Notes: generated by a model from the letters alone, not told the origin. DNA of 64,000 bases from Aphanocapsa sp. GSE-SYN-MK-11-07L (GCA_019359715.1 JAHHGS010000079.1:1-64000); one strand, 5' to 3'. Counted from the stretch's first letter, positions 50,935-61,479 are shown. A program made the numbers and translations.

Positions 50935-52545
50935 TTAATCCATTGGCATCAGGGTGAGGGTTCCAAGTCCGGTTGGAGCAGTGCAAGGCATTTCATACAG
51001 AGCAATTAAATCTCGCAGCGAGGGGTTGCCGCGGGCAACTCCGGTGACTCCTTTGGCAATCACTAGCCCACACCAGCCGCCCGTCTTTTTGCAGCGCTGA
51101 TCCCACTTCTTACGGGCCTTGATGTGAACCGGATCATCGGCTTCAAATTCACCGAACAGTTCCATCTGTCCGGCTTGGGTTGAAAGAATGCCTAAGTCAA
51201 ACCGATCGCCGCTAAACGGATTCAAGCCCGTCTGAAAAAACGCAGCCTGAATGCCACCGCTGGCTTCGATCTGCTCAATTAACCGCTTTGCTTTAGGTTG
51301 AGAGGTTTGAATCAAAATGATCGGAAAGAGATCACCCTCCCGCTTTACTTTGCCTGGTTGCCGAACTTTGCCAATCTCGTGCAGGGTTTGCACCATTTCC
51401 CAGGGCAGCCCGCCAATGCTGAAGAAAGCTCCCTCTGGGACTAACGTATCTTGCAGCGCAATCGTCGATTCCCCAAATGAGCCAGCCGCCTCCAATCCGG
51501 CTGATGTTAGCTCAGACATTTCTGGCAAGAGGGCATCCGCAATCTCCGGTTGAGTCGCGACGGTGACAGTAATTTGCTGCGGTTCAGCAAAAGCGGGAAG
51601 GTCAATCTTAAGGCGCGTACTCAGGGCAGGAAATTCCCGCCGGAGGCGAGTTCGGTGCTGCTTGTAGAAGCGATGCAGCGCCTCTAAGGCCACATAAACC
51701 GCGATCGCCTCTTCTTCGTATAGCTCTGGCCGCATCCCTTCTAGGGGATGTAAGCTGCCAAACTGAATTTCCGGGTCATCATTTTCGACCACGCCCAAGT
51801 CATCAGGGTCAAGGTCAAAGTTGACAAACAGGCAATCTTGCTGCAGGAAAGCGGCTTCCATTTCAGATTGGGAGTGCCCACTGCTGCTGGCCTGCTGGTA
51901 AAACTGCTGCAGCGATTCTAAGGAACGATAAAGTAAAGCCCCGAATTCCATCCCCAGATTGCCCATCAGGGAGACATAGAGGGTGTCGATGTCCCACTGA
52001 TTGAGGGTAATCGCTAGCACTTGATTGTCTGTGAGGGCTTCCCAAGGTGCGTCCTGCCAAATCTGCAAGGCAGCAGTTTCCAGCAAATCGACATACTGGG
52101 GCGGTAAACTGGGAGGCTGGTTGCCGACAGCAGCCAGCAAGCTCTCAAAAACTTCTTGAATCAGCGGCAGCTCGGCGGCATGTTCGACTTTAATGTTGAG
52201 GTCTTGCAGCACTCCCCGCAAAAAAAGTTGCAGTTGGCGATCGCGTACCAGAATTTTTTGGGGCCGGGCTGGGCTGACGGGGCCTTTAGGGCGTTCCATC
52301 GCTTCAATCAGTGCCCGCACCATTGCTTCTGGCCCGGCTTGGGCAGTGCTGACCAAATCCATAGACCGCACCATGCCTTCGACTCCGTCCACCCAGAGGA
52401 TGCAGACCCCTTGTTCTTCTGTATCAAGTTCGGTAGCTTCACCCTCATCCCCTAGCGGCAGCACTTGACTGTCACCCTCCCAAATATGGGGCAGTTGGGG
52501 GAGGGCTAACAGGCGGCGACGGGTGGCTTGATTGAGTCCTTGCAT
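50935..52545 (-). CDS. Conserved cyanobacterial protein (DUF6930-like)
   Basis: A 536-residue soluble acidic protein. The N-terminal part (NQATRRRLLALPQLPHIWEGD, EQGVCILWVDGVEGMVRSM) resembles the DUF6930 type, followed by a helical region (about 130-330) and a C-terminal beta-rich section ending in GLGTLTLMPMD. No catalytic motif is seen. Family assignment is from memory of the pattern; function unknown. Monocistronic. Confidence 0.68.
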   Translation of the reverse strand: MQGLNQATRRRLLALPQLPHIWEGDSQVLPLGDEGEATELDTEEQGVCILWVDGVEGMVRSMDLVSTAQAGPEAMVRALIEAMERPKGPVSPARPQKILVRDRQLQLFLRGVLQDLNIKVEHAAELPLIQEVFESLLAAVGNQPPSLPPQYVDLLETAALQIWQDAPWEALTDNQVLAITLNQWDIDTLYVSLMGNLGMEFGALLYRSLESLQQFYQQASSSGHSQSEMEAAFLQQDCLFVNFDLDPDDLGVVENDDPEIQFGSLHPLEGMRPELYEEEAIAVYVALEALHRFYKQHRTRLRREFPALSTRLKIDLPAFAEPQQITVTVATQPEIADALLPEMSELTSAGLEAAGSFGESTIALQDTLVPEGAFFSIGGLPWEMVQTLHEIGKVRQPGKVKREGDLFPIILIQTSQPKAKRLIEQIEASGGIQAAFFQTGLNPFSGDRFDLGILSTQAGQMELFGEFEADDPVHIKARKKWDQRCKKTGGWCGLVIAKGVTGVARGNPSLRDLIALYEMPCTAPTGLGTLTLMPMD

Positions 52546-52851
52546 AGGCCTGACACGGTAGAAAGAATGTGGGCAAAAGCCTTGAGCAGCGTACAGAGTG
52601 AATAGATGCCGGTTGGCAGAGGCAAAATTTACTGGGTCAAATTTACTTGGTCATCGGTTCAGTCTTCCTTTGCCCTTCGGCTTTCAATTATGTTTAGCTT
52701 ACCGCTTGACTACAAATCTGACAGATTAGCAAACTCAAAAAAAGCCTATCATCTCCTGACAATCCGCTCGGCGGGATCGGTTATTCTTATAAGTCAAACA
52801 AGTCAAATCAGAACCCTGTTTTAATCGCAATTGGGGTGTTTGGGAGCAACC
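52546..52851. other. Divergent intergenic region, 306 bp
   Basis: The region separates the leftward DUF6930-like gene from the rightward aminotransferase gene and should hold both promoters. It includes a TTGACT-like box near 52706 and a short stem around 52773 (CGCTCGGCGGG). The frame open from 52606 shows no coding character. No RNA gene was recognised. Confidence 0.4.
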
Positions 52852-54018
52852 ATGAAACTGGCAACGCGCGTGAGTCAGGTTAGTCCTTCGTTGACCTTAG
52901 CGATCGATGCAAAAGCGAAGGCCATGAAAGCAGCGGGGGTCGATATTTGTAGTTTCAGCGCTGGGGAACCTGACTTTAATACCCCGGAGCATATTAAAGA
53001 AGCCGCCAAACAGGCCTTAGATCAAGGCAAAACCAGGTATGGCCCAGCAGCCGGTGAGCCTGGATTAAGAGCGGCGATCGCCCGTAAACTTCAGCAAGAC
53101 AACGACCTTTGCTACGAAGCCGAGCACGTCATGGTCACAAATGGGGGCAAGCATTCCCTCTATAACCTGATGATGGCGCTGATTGAGCCAGGGGATGAGG
53201 TAATCATTCCAACCCCGTTTTGGGTTAGCTACCCAGAAATGGTCAAACTAGCTGGCGGCGTGCCGGTGATGGTGCCGACTGATGCCAGCAGCAGTTACAA
53301 AGTTACGCCAGAGCGGTTGCGCCAGGCGATTAATGCTAAAACGCGGCTGTTTGTGCTGAATTCGCCCTCTAACCCAACCGGCATGGTCTATACACCAGCC
53401 GAGGTAAGAGCGATCGCTGAAGTAATTGTTGAAAAAGAGATCTGGGTGGTCTCGGATGAGATTTACGAAAAAATTCTCTACGATGGCGCGACCCATTTGA
53501 GCATTGGTGCTGTCAGTGCCGCCGTTTTTGAGCGGACGATTATCAGCAGCGGGTTTGCCAAAGCCTACGCAATGACGGGCTGGCGCATTGGCTATTTGGC
53601 CGGGCCGGTGGATTTGGTGAAAGCAGCAACCAAAATTCAAGGCCACACCACCTCTAATGTGTGTACGTTTGCTCAGTTTGGAGCGATCGCCGCCCTCGAA
53701 AGCCCCCAAGACTGCATTGAAACCATGCGGCAAGCCTTCGCCCAGCGGCGGCAAGTCATGCTAGACGGGCTAAATTCGATTCCGGGCTTAACCTGCCTCA
53801 AACCCGACGGGGCGTTTTACCTGTTTCCCGACATCAGCAAAACAGGCTTAACCTCGCTGGAATTTTGTGATGCCTTACTAGAATCCCAGCAAGTAGCCGT
53901 GATTCCAGGCATTGCCTTTGGAGCGGATGACCACATTCGCCTCTCCTACGCCACTGACCTAGCCACAATTGAAAAAGGGCTAGAACGCCTTTCTACCTTT
54001 GTCCAATCTCGTCTCTAA
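52852..54018 (+). CDS. Aspartate-type aminotransferase (PLP, class Ib)
   Basis: A 388-residue aminotransferase. The PLP-binding Lys is Lys237 ([17 protein letters not shown]); [25 protein letters not shown] and [10 protein letters not shown] are class I markers. It probably uses aspartate, and enzymes of this subgroup also aminate prephenate to arogenate for tyrosine and phenylalanine. ATG 52852 is preferred: family similarity starts at [10 protein letters not shown], and an upstream in-frame codon at 52831 adds only seven residues. The gene is separate from the following ABC gene. Confidence 0.9.
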   Translation: MKLATRVSQVSPSLTLAIDAKAKAMKAAGVDICSFSAGEPDFNTPEHIKEAAKQALDQGKTRYGPAAGEPGLRAAIARKLQQDNDLCYEAEHVMVTNGGKHSLYNLMMALIEPGDEVIIPTPFWVSYPEMVKLAGGVPVMVPTDASSSYKVTPERLRQAINAKTRLFVLNSPSNPTGMVYTPAEVRAIAEVIVEKEIWVVSDEIYEKILYDGATHLSIGAVSAAVFERTIISSGFAKAYAMTGWRIGYLAGPVDLVKAATKIQGHTTSNVCTFAQFGAIAALESPQDCIETMRQAFAQRRQVMLDGLNSIPGLTCLKPDGAFYLFPDISKTGLTSLEFCDALLESQQVAVIPGIAFGADDHIRLSYATDLATIEKGLERLSTFVQSRL

Positions 54019-54156
54019 GTAGCAGTTAGGGTCTAGTTGATTTTTGCCGGGTTTCTGGCCACCGATTCAGAATAAACCGATTTGAGGATAGACCCTGCAT
54101 AATTACCCTGCGAAACTATACTGAGTGGAGAAGTTGGTAATTGTGCCGCGTTTACT

Positions 54157-57135
54157 ATGCCTGGATTGGCCGCTAAGCTAACCCTTCGACAGCGGGGGCA
54201 GCCCTCCCAAGATCGACTGCTTGATCAGCAACCTCTGACGCTGGGCACTGATGCCAGTAATTCCCTGGTTTTAGTTGGTAAAGGCATTGCTAGCCATCAT
54301 TGCCAAGTTGTCTGGCGGACTGACCACTACGAAATTGCTGACTTAGAAAGCAATACTGGCACCTGGGTAAACGATCTACGCCTGCCTGCCCTTGCCCCCC
54401 ATGCTCTGCAAGCGGGCGATCGGATTCGGATTGGCAGTTATCATCTGCAATTTTTGCTGAGTGAGTCTGCGCCACCTTTACCTGGCACAGAGGTAATGGA
54501 AGCGACGAGTGCCCACATGTTGCAGGTGTCAACTCCGACTTGGATTCAAGAATTTCCGCTCAAGCAAGATCTGTTGACGCTAGGGCGCGATCGGCAATGC
54601 GAGATTTGCATTGATCTGCCGATGGTTTCTTATCAGCACGCCCGCCTCAGCCGGGTAGGTAACACTTACAAAATGACTGACCTCGGCAGCAAGAATGGAC
54701 TGCTGTTTGAGGGCAGCTATGTTTCTGAGCGATCGCTGGCCGATGGCGATGTGATCAAAATTGGCGAAGAGCTGACCCTCACCTTTATTGCTGTCCCGGC
54801 AACTCAAGTCGCCACCACCATGACTCCGCTCAATTTGCGCGAGCGCACTCTGATTCGGCTGGGGCGAGATCCGAGCAATGACACCGTGATGGATCATCCA
54901 GTCGTCTCTCGTTTTCATGCCAAAATTGAGCTGCTGTTGGGCAATTGGATCATTGTTGACCTGGATTCCTCCAATGGCACCTATGTCAACGGTAAGGCGA
55001 TCAAAGAGCCTCGCCGCCTTCGCCCTGACGATACGATTCGGATTGGCCCCTATCAACTGGTTTTTAGCGTTGATGAAACCCTGGTTTCTCAAAATGACGC
55101 TGGCAATCTGCGCCTAGATGCCGTGCATTTGAGCAAAGTCACAGACAAAGGGATCACGCTGCTGGACGATATTTCGCTCTCGATTTTGCCACGGGAATTT
55201 GTGGCGATCGTGGGGGGGAGCGGGGCGGGTAAATCGACTTTGCTGGACGCCCTGAATGGCTTTCGCCCCGCCAGCACTGGCCTAGTGTTTGTGAATGCCA
55301 ACGACCTGTACAAAAACTTCAACGCCTACCGGACAGAAATTGGCTATGTCCCGCAGGATGACATTATTCACCAGGAATTAGCGGTTGGGCAAGCGTTAGA
55401 CTACGCTGCTCGTCTGCGGCTACCGCCCGATACAAGTCTGGCTGAACGTCAACAGCAGGTGCAGTCTGTGCTGGCAGATTTGGAATTGACCCACCGCCAG
55501 CAGGTGCGGGTCAAAAGTTTGAGCGGGGGGCAGCGGAAGCGGGTGTCGATCGGGGTGGAGCTATTGACCAAACCCAGCCTGTTTTTCTTGGACGAAGCCA
55601 CCTCTGGGCTTGACCCCGGCACCGAGTTACAGATGATGCGCCTGCTGCGGCGGCTGGCTGATCAAGGGCGGACGATTTTGCTGATTACTCACGCCACCAA
55701 AAACGTGATGATGTGCAATATGGTGGTGTTTCTAGCCAAGGGCGGACGGGTTGCCTACTTTGGCCCACCGGATCAAGCCTTAACTTATTTTGGGGTGAAA
55801 GACTTTGACGAAATTTATCTCAAGGTTGAGCGTGAACTGTCTCCCCAAGACTGGCAGACCCGCTACAAGCAGTCTCGACAATACCAACAGTACGTCGTCA
55901 ATCGCCAGCAGCCGCTAGAAATTGATACCTTGGCGGGTCGGCAAACCCGCTCTAGCCAGTCGCCGCCGCCAGTGCAGGGCAAAGGCGTTTCAGCTTGGCG
56001 ACAGTTTTTGATTCTCAGCCAGCGCAATTTAGCGATTTTGCTCCAAGACCGAGCCAGCTTGATCCTAATGCTGGCGCTAGCGCCGCTGCTGGGACTGCTC
56101 GATTTTGCAATGTGGGAGCGGCAATTGTTTGACCCGACCACGGGGGATGCTGGGCAAGCCTTTACGATGGCGTTTGTGGCGGTGCTGATCGCGGTGATTG
56201 TCGGCAGCTTGGCCACCATGCGGGAGATTGTCAAAGAAGCCGAAATTTATCGGCGGGAACGGATGGTAGGACTAAAGCTTTTACCCTACGTGTTTTCTAA
56301 AATCAGTTTAGGGGCGGGCTTAGCCTTTTACCAGGCAGCGATCTTTTTATTAACGAAGCTGCTCTCAGTCAACATTCCGATCGCCGGTTGGGCGATCGTC
56401 AGTCTCTACATCACGCTTTTGCTGGCGACGATGGGCGGCATGGTAATGGGGTTGATGGTTTCTGCCCTTTCACCCACTCAAAATGTGGCACCGCTGCTGA
56501 CGATTTTATTTCTGGTGCCCCAAATTACCTTTGCTGGGGCAATTTTGCCTTTACAGAGCATGGGTTGGGTCGGACAGGGCATCAGCCAGCTAACCATCTC
56601 CCGCTGGGCCTACGAAGCAGTTGTCACCACAACCGGGATTGCCCGCGATGTGGCTGCCGATTCCTGCTGGCAACTGTCTGACCAAGCCCGAGACAAGCTG
56701 AGCGATTCTCAAAAGCAAACCTGCCAATGTTTAGGCGCAAATATCTTTAAGCGCTGCGACTTCCCCGGTGTGCGACAAGAGTACGATCCCGCCGTTGATC
56801 AGCCAGAACCGGTTAAACCGACTGAACCAGGCGATCCACCGGACATCCCCGACAACCCTTTGGCTGGCGGTTTTCAAGATGACCTAGAGGCCTACAACGA
56901 TAAAGTCAAAGCCTACAGTCAAGCGATTGACACCTGGCAAGACAAATTTTCGACTTGGAAGCAAAATCGGGAAACGGCGATCGCCTCTGGCGAAACCCTC
57001 GTCAGTCGATTTAGAGACACCCAAGGCCCGACTTTCTCAGTCAATGTCCCGCTCAACTGGGGCAAGATGGGGCTAATTATGCTGGGCATGCTGGGAATAT
57101 TGCTAGTCGTCCAAAAGCGCAAAGACATCATCTGA
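54157..57135 (+). CDS. ABCG-type transporter with three N-terminal FHA domains
   Basis: A 992-residue fusion. Three FHA domains, which bind phospho-threonine, span about residues 25-100, 125-205 and 225-310; each has a GR/S-x-H-x2-(V/A/I) core (ASHHCQVVW, SYQHARLSR, SRFHAKIEL). Next is an ABC ATPase with GGSGAGKST, LSGGQRKRVSIG and FFLDEATSGLD, of the White/ABCG group. Membrane helices follow at 620-810, a hydrophilic Cys/Pro-rich segment at 830-950, and a last helix before KRKD. It may export a lipid or surface polymer under kinase control. Substrate unknown. It stands alone. Confidence 0.9.
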   Translation: MPGLAAKLTLRQRGQPSQDRLLDQQPLTLGTDASNSLVLVGKGIASHHCQVVWRTDHYEIADLESNTGTWVNDLRLPALAPHALQAGDRIRIGSYHLQFLLSESAPPLPGTEVMEATSAHMLQVSTPTWIQEFPLKQDLLTLGRDRQCEICIDLPMVSYQHARLSRVGNTYKMTDLGSKNGLLFEGSYVSERSLADGDVIKIGEELTLTFIAVPATQVATTMTPLNLRERTLIRLGRDPSNDTVMDHPVVSRFHAKIELLLGNWIIVDLDSSNGTYVNGKAIKEPRRLRPDDTIRIGPYQLVFSVDETLVSQNDAGNLRLDAVHLSKVTDKGITLLDDISLSILPREFVAIVGGSGAGKSTLLDALNGFRPASTGLVFVNANDLYKNFNAYRTEIGYVPQDDIIHQELAVGQALDYAARLRLPPDTSLAERQQQVQSVLADLELTHRQQVRVKSLSGGQRKRVSIGVELLTKPSLFFLDEATSGLDPGTELQMMRLLRRLADQGRTILLITHATKNVMMCNMVVFLAKGGRVAYFGPPDQALTYFGVKDFDEIYLKVERELSPQDWQTRYKQSRQYQQYVVNRQQPLEIDTLAGRQTRSSQSPPPVQGKGVSAWRQFLILSQRNLAILLQDRASLILMLALAPLLGLLDFAMWERQLFDPTTGDAGQAFTMAFVAVLIAVIVGSLATMREIVKEAEIYRRERMVGLKLLPYVFSKISLGAGLAFYQAAIFLLTKLLSVNIPIAGWAIVSLYITLLLATMGGMVMGLMVSALSPTQNVAPLLTILFLVPQITFAGAILPLQSMGWVGQGISQLTISRWAYEAVVTTTGIARDVAADSCWQLSDQARDKLSDSQKQTCQCLGANIFKRCDFPGVRQEYDPAVDQPEPVKPTEPGDPPDIPDNPLAGGFQDDLEAYNDKVKAYSQAIDTWQDKFSTWKQNRETAIASGETLVSRFRDTQGPTFSVNVPLNWGKMGLIMLGMLGILLVVQKRKDII

Positions 57136-57253
57136 ATCTCGCTTGAGTCAATTGCAGTGGGCTTTCAACAATTAACCTAAAGCCCCTGTAGATGACCGCT
57201 ACATTCGCAGGTAAGATACTGGGCAGGATGTTCCGTCATTGAAGGGATTCGGG

Positions 57254-58261
57254 ATGTTGAAAACTCTGCGCGATCGCTTGCAAGCGTTTAGAAACCAGGA
57301 ACAGAATCTGATCCAGGTACAGCAACTGCACACAGAGCTACTGTCAGAATCGACGCCTGACTCGTCTTATTTGGTCTTGATTGTCAGTTCCTGCGCGATC
57401 GCCAGCTTTGGATTGTTGGCCAACAGCACTGCTGTGATCATTGGGGCGATGATCATTGCGCCGCTGATGTTGCCGATTCGCGGACTTGCATTTGGGGCCT
57501 TAGCCGGAAATGTGCTGCTGTTTCGGCGGGGCTTGCTGGCGGTTGCGATCGGCACCGTATTGGCGGTGCTGCTGGCCTGTGGCTTAGGGCGGCTGGTTGG
57601 GATCGCCAATTTTGGCAGTGAGGTCTTAGCTCGCTCAGAACCGACGCTGCTGGATTTAGGAATCGCGATCGCTGCAGGTGGGATCAGTGGCTATGCCAAA
57701 GTCCAGCCCAAAATTTCCGGCAGTCTGGCGGGAACGGCGATCGCGGTCGCTCTGATGCCACCGATTTGTGTGGTTGGCTTAGGCTTATCGCAAGCTGACT
57801 GGGCCCTCAGCCAGGGGGCAACGCTGCTCTACCTAACCAACCTGCTGGGGATTACCCTCTCCTGTATGCTGGCTTTTTTGTTGACTGGCTACGCTTCCTT
57901 TCACCATGCCCGTCAACCGCTGATTTGGGCCTCAGTTCTGACGGCGATTTTATTGATTCCACTCGGACTTAGCTTCGTCAGGTTAGTCAGACAGGCCCAA
58001 CTCGAAACCAGTTTACGGCAGGCATTGTTAAAGCGCACTGTTACCTTTCAGCGTTTAGACCTATTGAGCAGCACGACAAATTGGCTAGCCAATCCCCCAG
58101 AAGTTCGCCTGAATGTGCGGGCGAGAGAACCCGTCACCCCCAGACAGGTTGCCCTGTTAGAGGAATTTGTCCAGCAGGAAATGGGGCAGCCCTTTACGTT
58201 GATATTTGTGGTTGGGCAGGTGGCAGAAATTCGTCGAGAAGAGCCTGATGCTCCGAATTAA
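57254..58261 (+). CDS. DUF389 membrane protein
   Basis: A 335-residue membrane protein. Six or more helices carry the DUF389 markers: LVLIVSSCAIASFGLLANSTA, VIIGAMIIAPLMLPI, GISGYAKVQPK and IAVALMPPICVVGLGL. A C-terminal soluble part follows. The family is thought to handle small molecules or osmotic stress, without proof. ATG 57254 has GAAGGG 8 bases upstream; a TTG at 57239 would only add five residues. Confidence 0.85.
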   Translation: MLKTLRDRLQAFRNQEQNLIQVQQLHTELLSESTPDSSYLVLIVSSCAIASFGLLANSTAVIIGAMIIAPLMLPIRGLAFGALAGNVLLFRRGLLAVAIGTVLAVLLACGLGRLVGIANFGSEVLARSEPTLLDLGIAIAAGGISGYAKVQPKISGSLAGTAIAVALMPPICVVGLGLSQADWALSQGATLLYLTNLLGITLSCMLAFLLTGYASFHHARQPLIWASVLTAILLIPLGLSFVRLVRQAQLETSLRQALLKRTVTFQRLDLLSSTTNWLANPPEVRLNVRAREPVTPRQVALLEEFVQQEMGQPFTLIFVVGQVAEIRREEPDAPN

Positions 58262-58284
58262 TCAAACGAAGTTAAGCAAATAAA

Positions 58285-59739
58285 TCAGGATGTAGAGATA
58301 AAAACACTTTTGAGTTCGCTGTAGTGGTCTAACACAGGTAGCCCTAGCTCTCGTCCTAGTCCACTTTGCTTGATACCGCCAAAGGGAGCTTCCAAATGAA
58401 CGCTGTGGCCGGTGTTGACTGAGATTACGCCTGTTTCCACCCCTCTGGCTACCCGAAGCGCCCGCCCAATATCCCGCGTCCACACCGAGCCAGACAGACC
58501 GTACAAGCTGTTGTTGGCGATCGCCACTGCTTCAGCTTCAGTGTCAAAGGGAATCGCACAGATCACCGGCCCAAAGATTTCTTCCTGGGCAATTTGCATT
58601 TCAGGTTTAACGTCGGCAAAAATAGCTGGCACCAAGTAAGCTCCAGCGGCCAGCGGCCCCTGAGTCGGGATTTCGCCGCCGCAAACCAGTCTGGCTCCCT
58701 CTGATTGACCGATTTCAATGTACTGATGGACGCGATCGCGCTGAGCTACCGAAATCAGGGTGCCGATTTCGGTACTTTGATCTGAGGGTAAGCCTAGCTT
58801 CAGGGCCAAAAACTTGTCTTTGAGCCGCTCAACAAATTCCTGATAGATCGAACGCTCCAGCAGCAGGCGCGATCGAGCGCAGCAGTCTTGACCCGCATTG
58901 CCTAAGACAGTCCACATGGCGGCTGGCACTGCTTTTGACAGGTCAGCATCAGCAAACACAATATTGGCCGATTTGCCGCCCAATTCTAGGGTGACGCGCT
59001 TAATTTGATCGGCCGCCAACCGCATCACCTGCGCCCCAATTTCGGTTGAGCCAGTGAAAGAAACCTTTCTGACTAAGGGGTGGCGAACCAAGGCATCACC
59101 CGCGATCGCTCCCGATCCGGGCACTACATTCAACACTCCAGCCGGTACGCCAGCCGCCAGCGCTAGCTCGCCCAACCGAAGCGCCGTCAGCGGCGTTTGA
59201 GACGCTGGTTTCAGCACCATCGTATTCCCCATCGCTAGGGCTGGTGCCAACTTCCAAGCTGTAATCGCGATCGGGAAGTTCCAGGGCGCAATTAAACCGC
59301 AAACGCCGATTGGCTCTCGAAAGGTCATACAGATTCCAGCGGCGGCGACGGGAATCGTCTGTCCACCAACTTTATTGATCGCCCCAGCGTAATATTCAAA
59401 GCAGTCAGCCGCTAAGCCCACCTCGTCACGAGCTTGCGAAATTGGCTTGCCGACGTTGCGGCTTTCGAGTTGAGCCAAGCTTTCAGACTGCTCCCGAATC
59501 AAGTTGGCTAGGCGTAATAAGATATGCGTGCGATCGCGGCTGTTTAAATTCCGCCATTCCCCCTTTTGATGGGTTTGATCAGCAATTTGCACCGCTTGCT
59601 CAATATCTTCAACTCCGGCTGCCGCCACTTGGGCCCAGGCTGCTCCGGTGGCTGGATCAATTAAATCAGTTGTCTGTTCAGACAGTGCAGGGCGGCGATC
59701 GCCCCCGATTAGCAGCAACTCAGTTGAATTCATGCCCAT
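58285..59739 (-). CDS. Aldehyde dehydrogenase (NAD(P)+-dependent)
   Basis: A 484-residue class 1/2-type enzyme. The catalytic Cys lies in GNAGQDCCARSRLL, the general-base Glu in LELGGKSANIVF, and the coenzyme motif in FTGSTEIGAQV. IGVCGLIAPWNFP and SGLGRELG fit betaine-aldehyde or aminoaldehyde dehydrogenases, so it may act on aldehydes from amine breakdown, but substrate specificity cannot be read. Cytoplasmic; alone. The amine oxidase is 41 kb away, so no operon link. Confidence 0.9.
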   Translation of the reverse strand: MGMNSTELLLIGGDRRPALSEQTTDLIDPATGAAWAQVAAAGVEDIEQAVQIADQTHQKGEWRNLNSRDRTHILLRLANLIREQSESLAQLESRNVGKPISQARDEVGLAADCFEYYAGAINKVGGQTIPVAAAGICMTFREPIGVCGLIAPWNFPIAITAWKLAPALAMGNTMVLKPASQTPLTALRLGELALAAGVPAGVLNVVPGSGAIAGDALVRHPLVRKVSFTGSTEIGAQVMRLAADQIKRVTLELGGKSANIVFADADLSKAVPAAMWTVLGNAGQDCCARSRLLLERSIYQEFVERLKDKFLALKLGLPSDQSTEIGTLISVAQRDRVHQYIEIGQSEGARLVCGGEIPTQGPLAAGAYLVPAIFADVKPEMQIAQEEIFGPVICAIPFDTEAEAVAIANNSLYGLSGSVWTRDIGRALRVARGVETGVISVNTGHSVHLEAPFGGIKQSGLGRELGLPVLDHYSELKSVFISTS

Positions 59740-59764
59740 TTACCTAATATATCTAGTGGCTTAA

Positions 59765-60928
59765 TCACTTCAGCAGCAAATAGTAAAGCTGACCTGGCGT
59801 GTTAATTAGCCCTGCTCTAGCCTTGGCTTTAGCTCCAGTCCCCATAAAAATATCAACTCTTCCAGGGCCTTTGATGGCGCTGCCGGTGTCTTGGTCAAGG
59901 GTAAAGCGGCTGACCAAGCGCTTTTCCAGCTTGCCAGCCCGGTTCGGGTAGGGAATGGCGGTGTAAATTAGAGCCAAGGCCCCCGGCGGCATCAGGGTTT
60001 TGTCGGTGGCGATCGATCGCTCCGGCGTTACGGGGACACTCAGGCTACCCGTGGCGGCTCCACCTTGAGTGTTCTTAAAAAAGACAAAGCTCTGGTTACG
60101 GGGTAAATAGGTGTCCATTGCCTGCGGGTGGGCTTGGAAATAGGCAATCAGACGCGGTAGGGTTAGCTCTTCTCGCGTTAGCTTGCCATCCTTAATTAAT
60201 TCTTGACCAATGCTGACGTAGGGATAATCGGTTTTACCGGCATAGCCGACGGTCATCACTTTACCGTTGGTCAACTGCAACTTCGCCGACCCCTGAACTT
60301 GGACTAAAAAGGCTGCCATCCGATCGCGCAGCCAAACCAGTTCCAGCCCCCTTAGCTGCCCTTTTGATCCTTGCAGTCCATCCGTGCCCTCTAGCTCTGT
60401 CCGGGTCGGGTGAGGTTTGTCCCACTGCTTGAAGTCAGGCGGTAAACCGTAAAGCGGATAGCGATAGGTGGCAGTTGGCACCGGACTAGCTGGATAAACT
60501 GCTTCGTAGTAGCCTGTAAACTCTACTTTGCCAGCATTGTCTTTACCGGCCGCTTGGTAAAAGGCAAACTCTCGCTTGACGGCTGCCTGAAGCTGTCGGG
60601 CTGATTTTGACTTGACTACCAGTTGCCGAAACCGTTGCAGGCTCTTGGTTACTCGCAGCTTTAAGTTACTGCCCAAGGCGCTGCCGGGTTGACCAGGGGC
60701 AGTATACGCCTTGTAGTTTTTCTCAGCTTTTTCGGTTTTGAGGTAGTCCAGGCTGTAGTCGATCGCCCGCAGTAAACGAGCCCGATCGCCAGGTTTACCC
60801 GCTTGTGCCCAAATTTGGTCATCTAAACCTACGTTGGCAGGCGGTTGAGCGATCGGGCTGAGGGCAACGGTTGGAGTATTGACAGCCAGCCCTATTGTTA
60901 AACACAGAGCGGCAAAAGGTTTGAGCAT
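59765..60928 (-). CDS. mltA: Membrane-bound lytic murein transglycosylase A
   Basis: MltA cuts peptidoglycan strands to anhydro products. The 387-residue chain has a signal peptide (1-22, AVNTP), the MltA domain (GKVEFTGYYEAVYPAS, LVWLRDRMAAFLVQVQGSAKLQL) and the C-terminal 3D domain with catalytic Asp in GPGRVDIFMGTG. No lipobox Cys is visible, unlike E. coli MltA, so it may be soluble or uncleaved. Third peptidoglycan hydrolase of the window. Confidence 0.9.
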   Translation of the reverse strand: MLKPFAALCLTIGLAVNTPTVALSPIAQPPANVGLDDQIWAQAGKPGDRARLLRAIDYSLDYLKTEKAEKNYKAYTAPGQPGSALGSNLKLRVTKSLQRFRQLVVKSKSARQLQAAVKREFAFYQAAGKDNAGKVEFTGYYEAVYPASPVPTATYRYPLYGLPPDFKQWDKPHPTRTELEGTDGLQGSKGQLRGLELVWLRDRMAAFLVQVQGSAKLQLTNGKVMTVGYAGKTDYPYVSIGQELIKDGKLTREELTLPRLIAYFQAHPQAMDTYLPRNQSFVFFKNTQGGAATGSLSVPVTPERSIATDKTLMPPGALALIYTAIPYPNRAGKLEKRLVSRFTLDQDTGSAIKGPGRVDIFMGTGAKAKARAGLINTPGQLYYLLLK

Positions 60929-60976
60929 AGGAAGCGCAGCAATCAGAAAAATTGAGTGATTGGCTCTAATCGCGAT

Positions 60977-61228
60977 TTAGTAGCGATCGACGCTGGATGA
61001 AAAAATTGGCTCAACTCGAATCGCAATAATTCGAGAGGGGCGAATTACCATATATTCCCCCTGAACATTTTTGATTGGGACTGTAATGAAATCCGTTGAG
61101 TTTGCCTTGGGTGTCAATTCATTGCTGTACCACTGCTGAAACTCTTGAATTGTCATAAAGCGAACTTCTTCCCGATGTCCCCCTTCAAGCAGCATGTGGA
61201 CAACAAATTCTGTGGGAGTTCTGGCCAT
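60977..61228 (-). CDS. Small conserved hypothetical protein (83 aa)
   Basis: A soluble protein with a beta-rich start (TEFVVHMLLEGGHREEVRFMTIQE) and a GEYMVIRPSRIIAIRVEP sheet end. It resembles short cyanobacterial proteins of unknown role. It lies 48 bp upstream of mltA on the same strand and so may be co-transcribed. Alternative in-frame starts upstream do not add family-like sequence. Confidence 0.7.
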   Translation of the reverse strand: MARTPTEFVVHMLLEGGHREEVRFMTIQEFQQWYSNELTPKANSTDFITVPIKNVQGEYMVIRPSRIIAIRVEPIFSSSVDRY

Positions 61229-61295
61229 GAGCTACCGCCTCTGCAAACCGCATTGCAACTATATAGCAATTCTGAGGCGGATGGAATATGGCTGA

Positions 61296-61332
61296 TGTTT
61301 TGAAAGCCCTGCTCTGCCAGGCTTTCAAAACA
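61296..61332. repeat. Inverted repeat, 13-bp arms
   Basis: TGTTTTGAAAGCC (61296-61308) and GGCTTTCAAAACA (61320-61332) pair perfectly across 11 bases that themselves can pair partly. The element lies between two divergent genes, so it is not a terminator of either. It may be a leader hairpin or an interspersed repeat. Confidence 0.5.
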
Positions 61333-61479
61333 CAACTCTCATTGCTGCAAGCGCGAAGCGCTATAGACTGAAAACAAAGGAGCAATCCAACTTTCAGGTC
61401 AACTAGACCGAAAAGATGTCTAATTAGCCTGTAACCAAAAGCCCTGTGTCAGAATACCTAATGGTTTTGTTTGCCCGCC

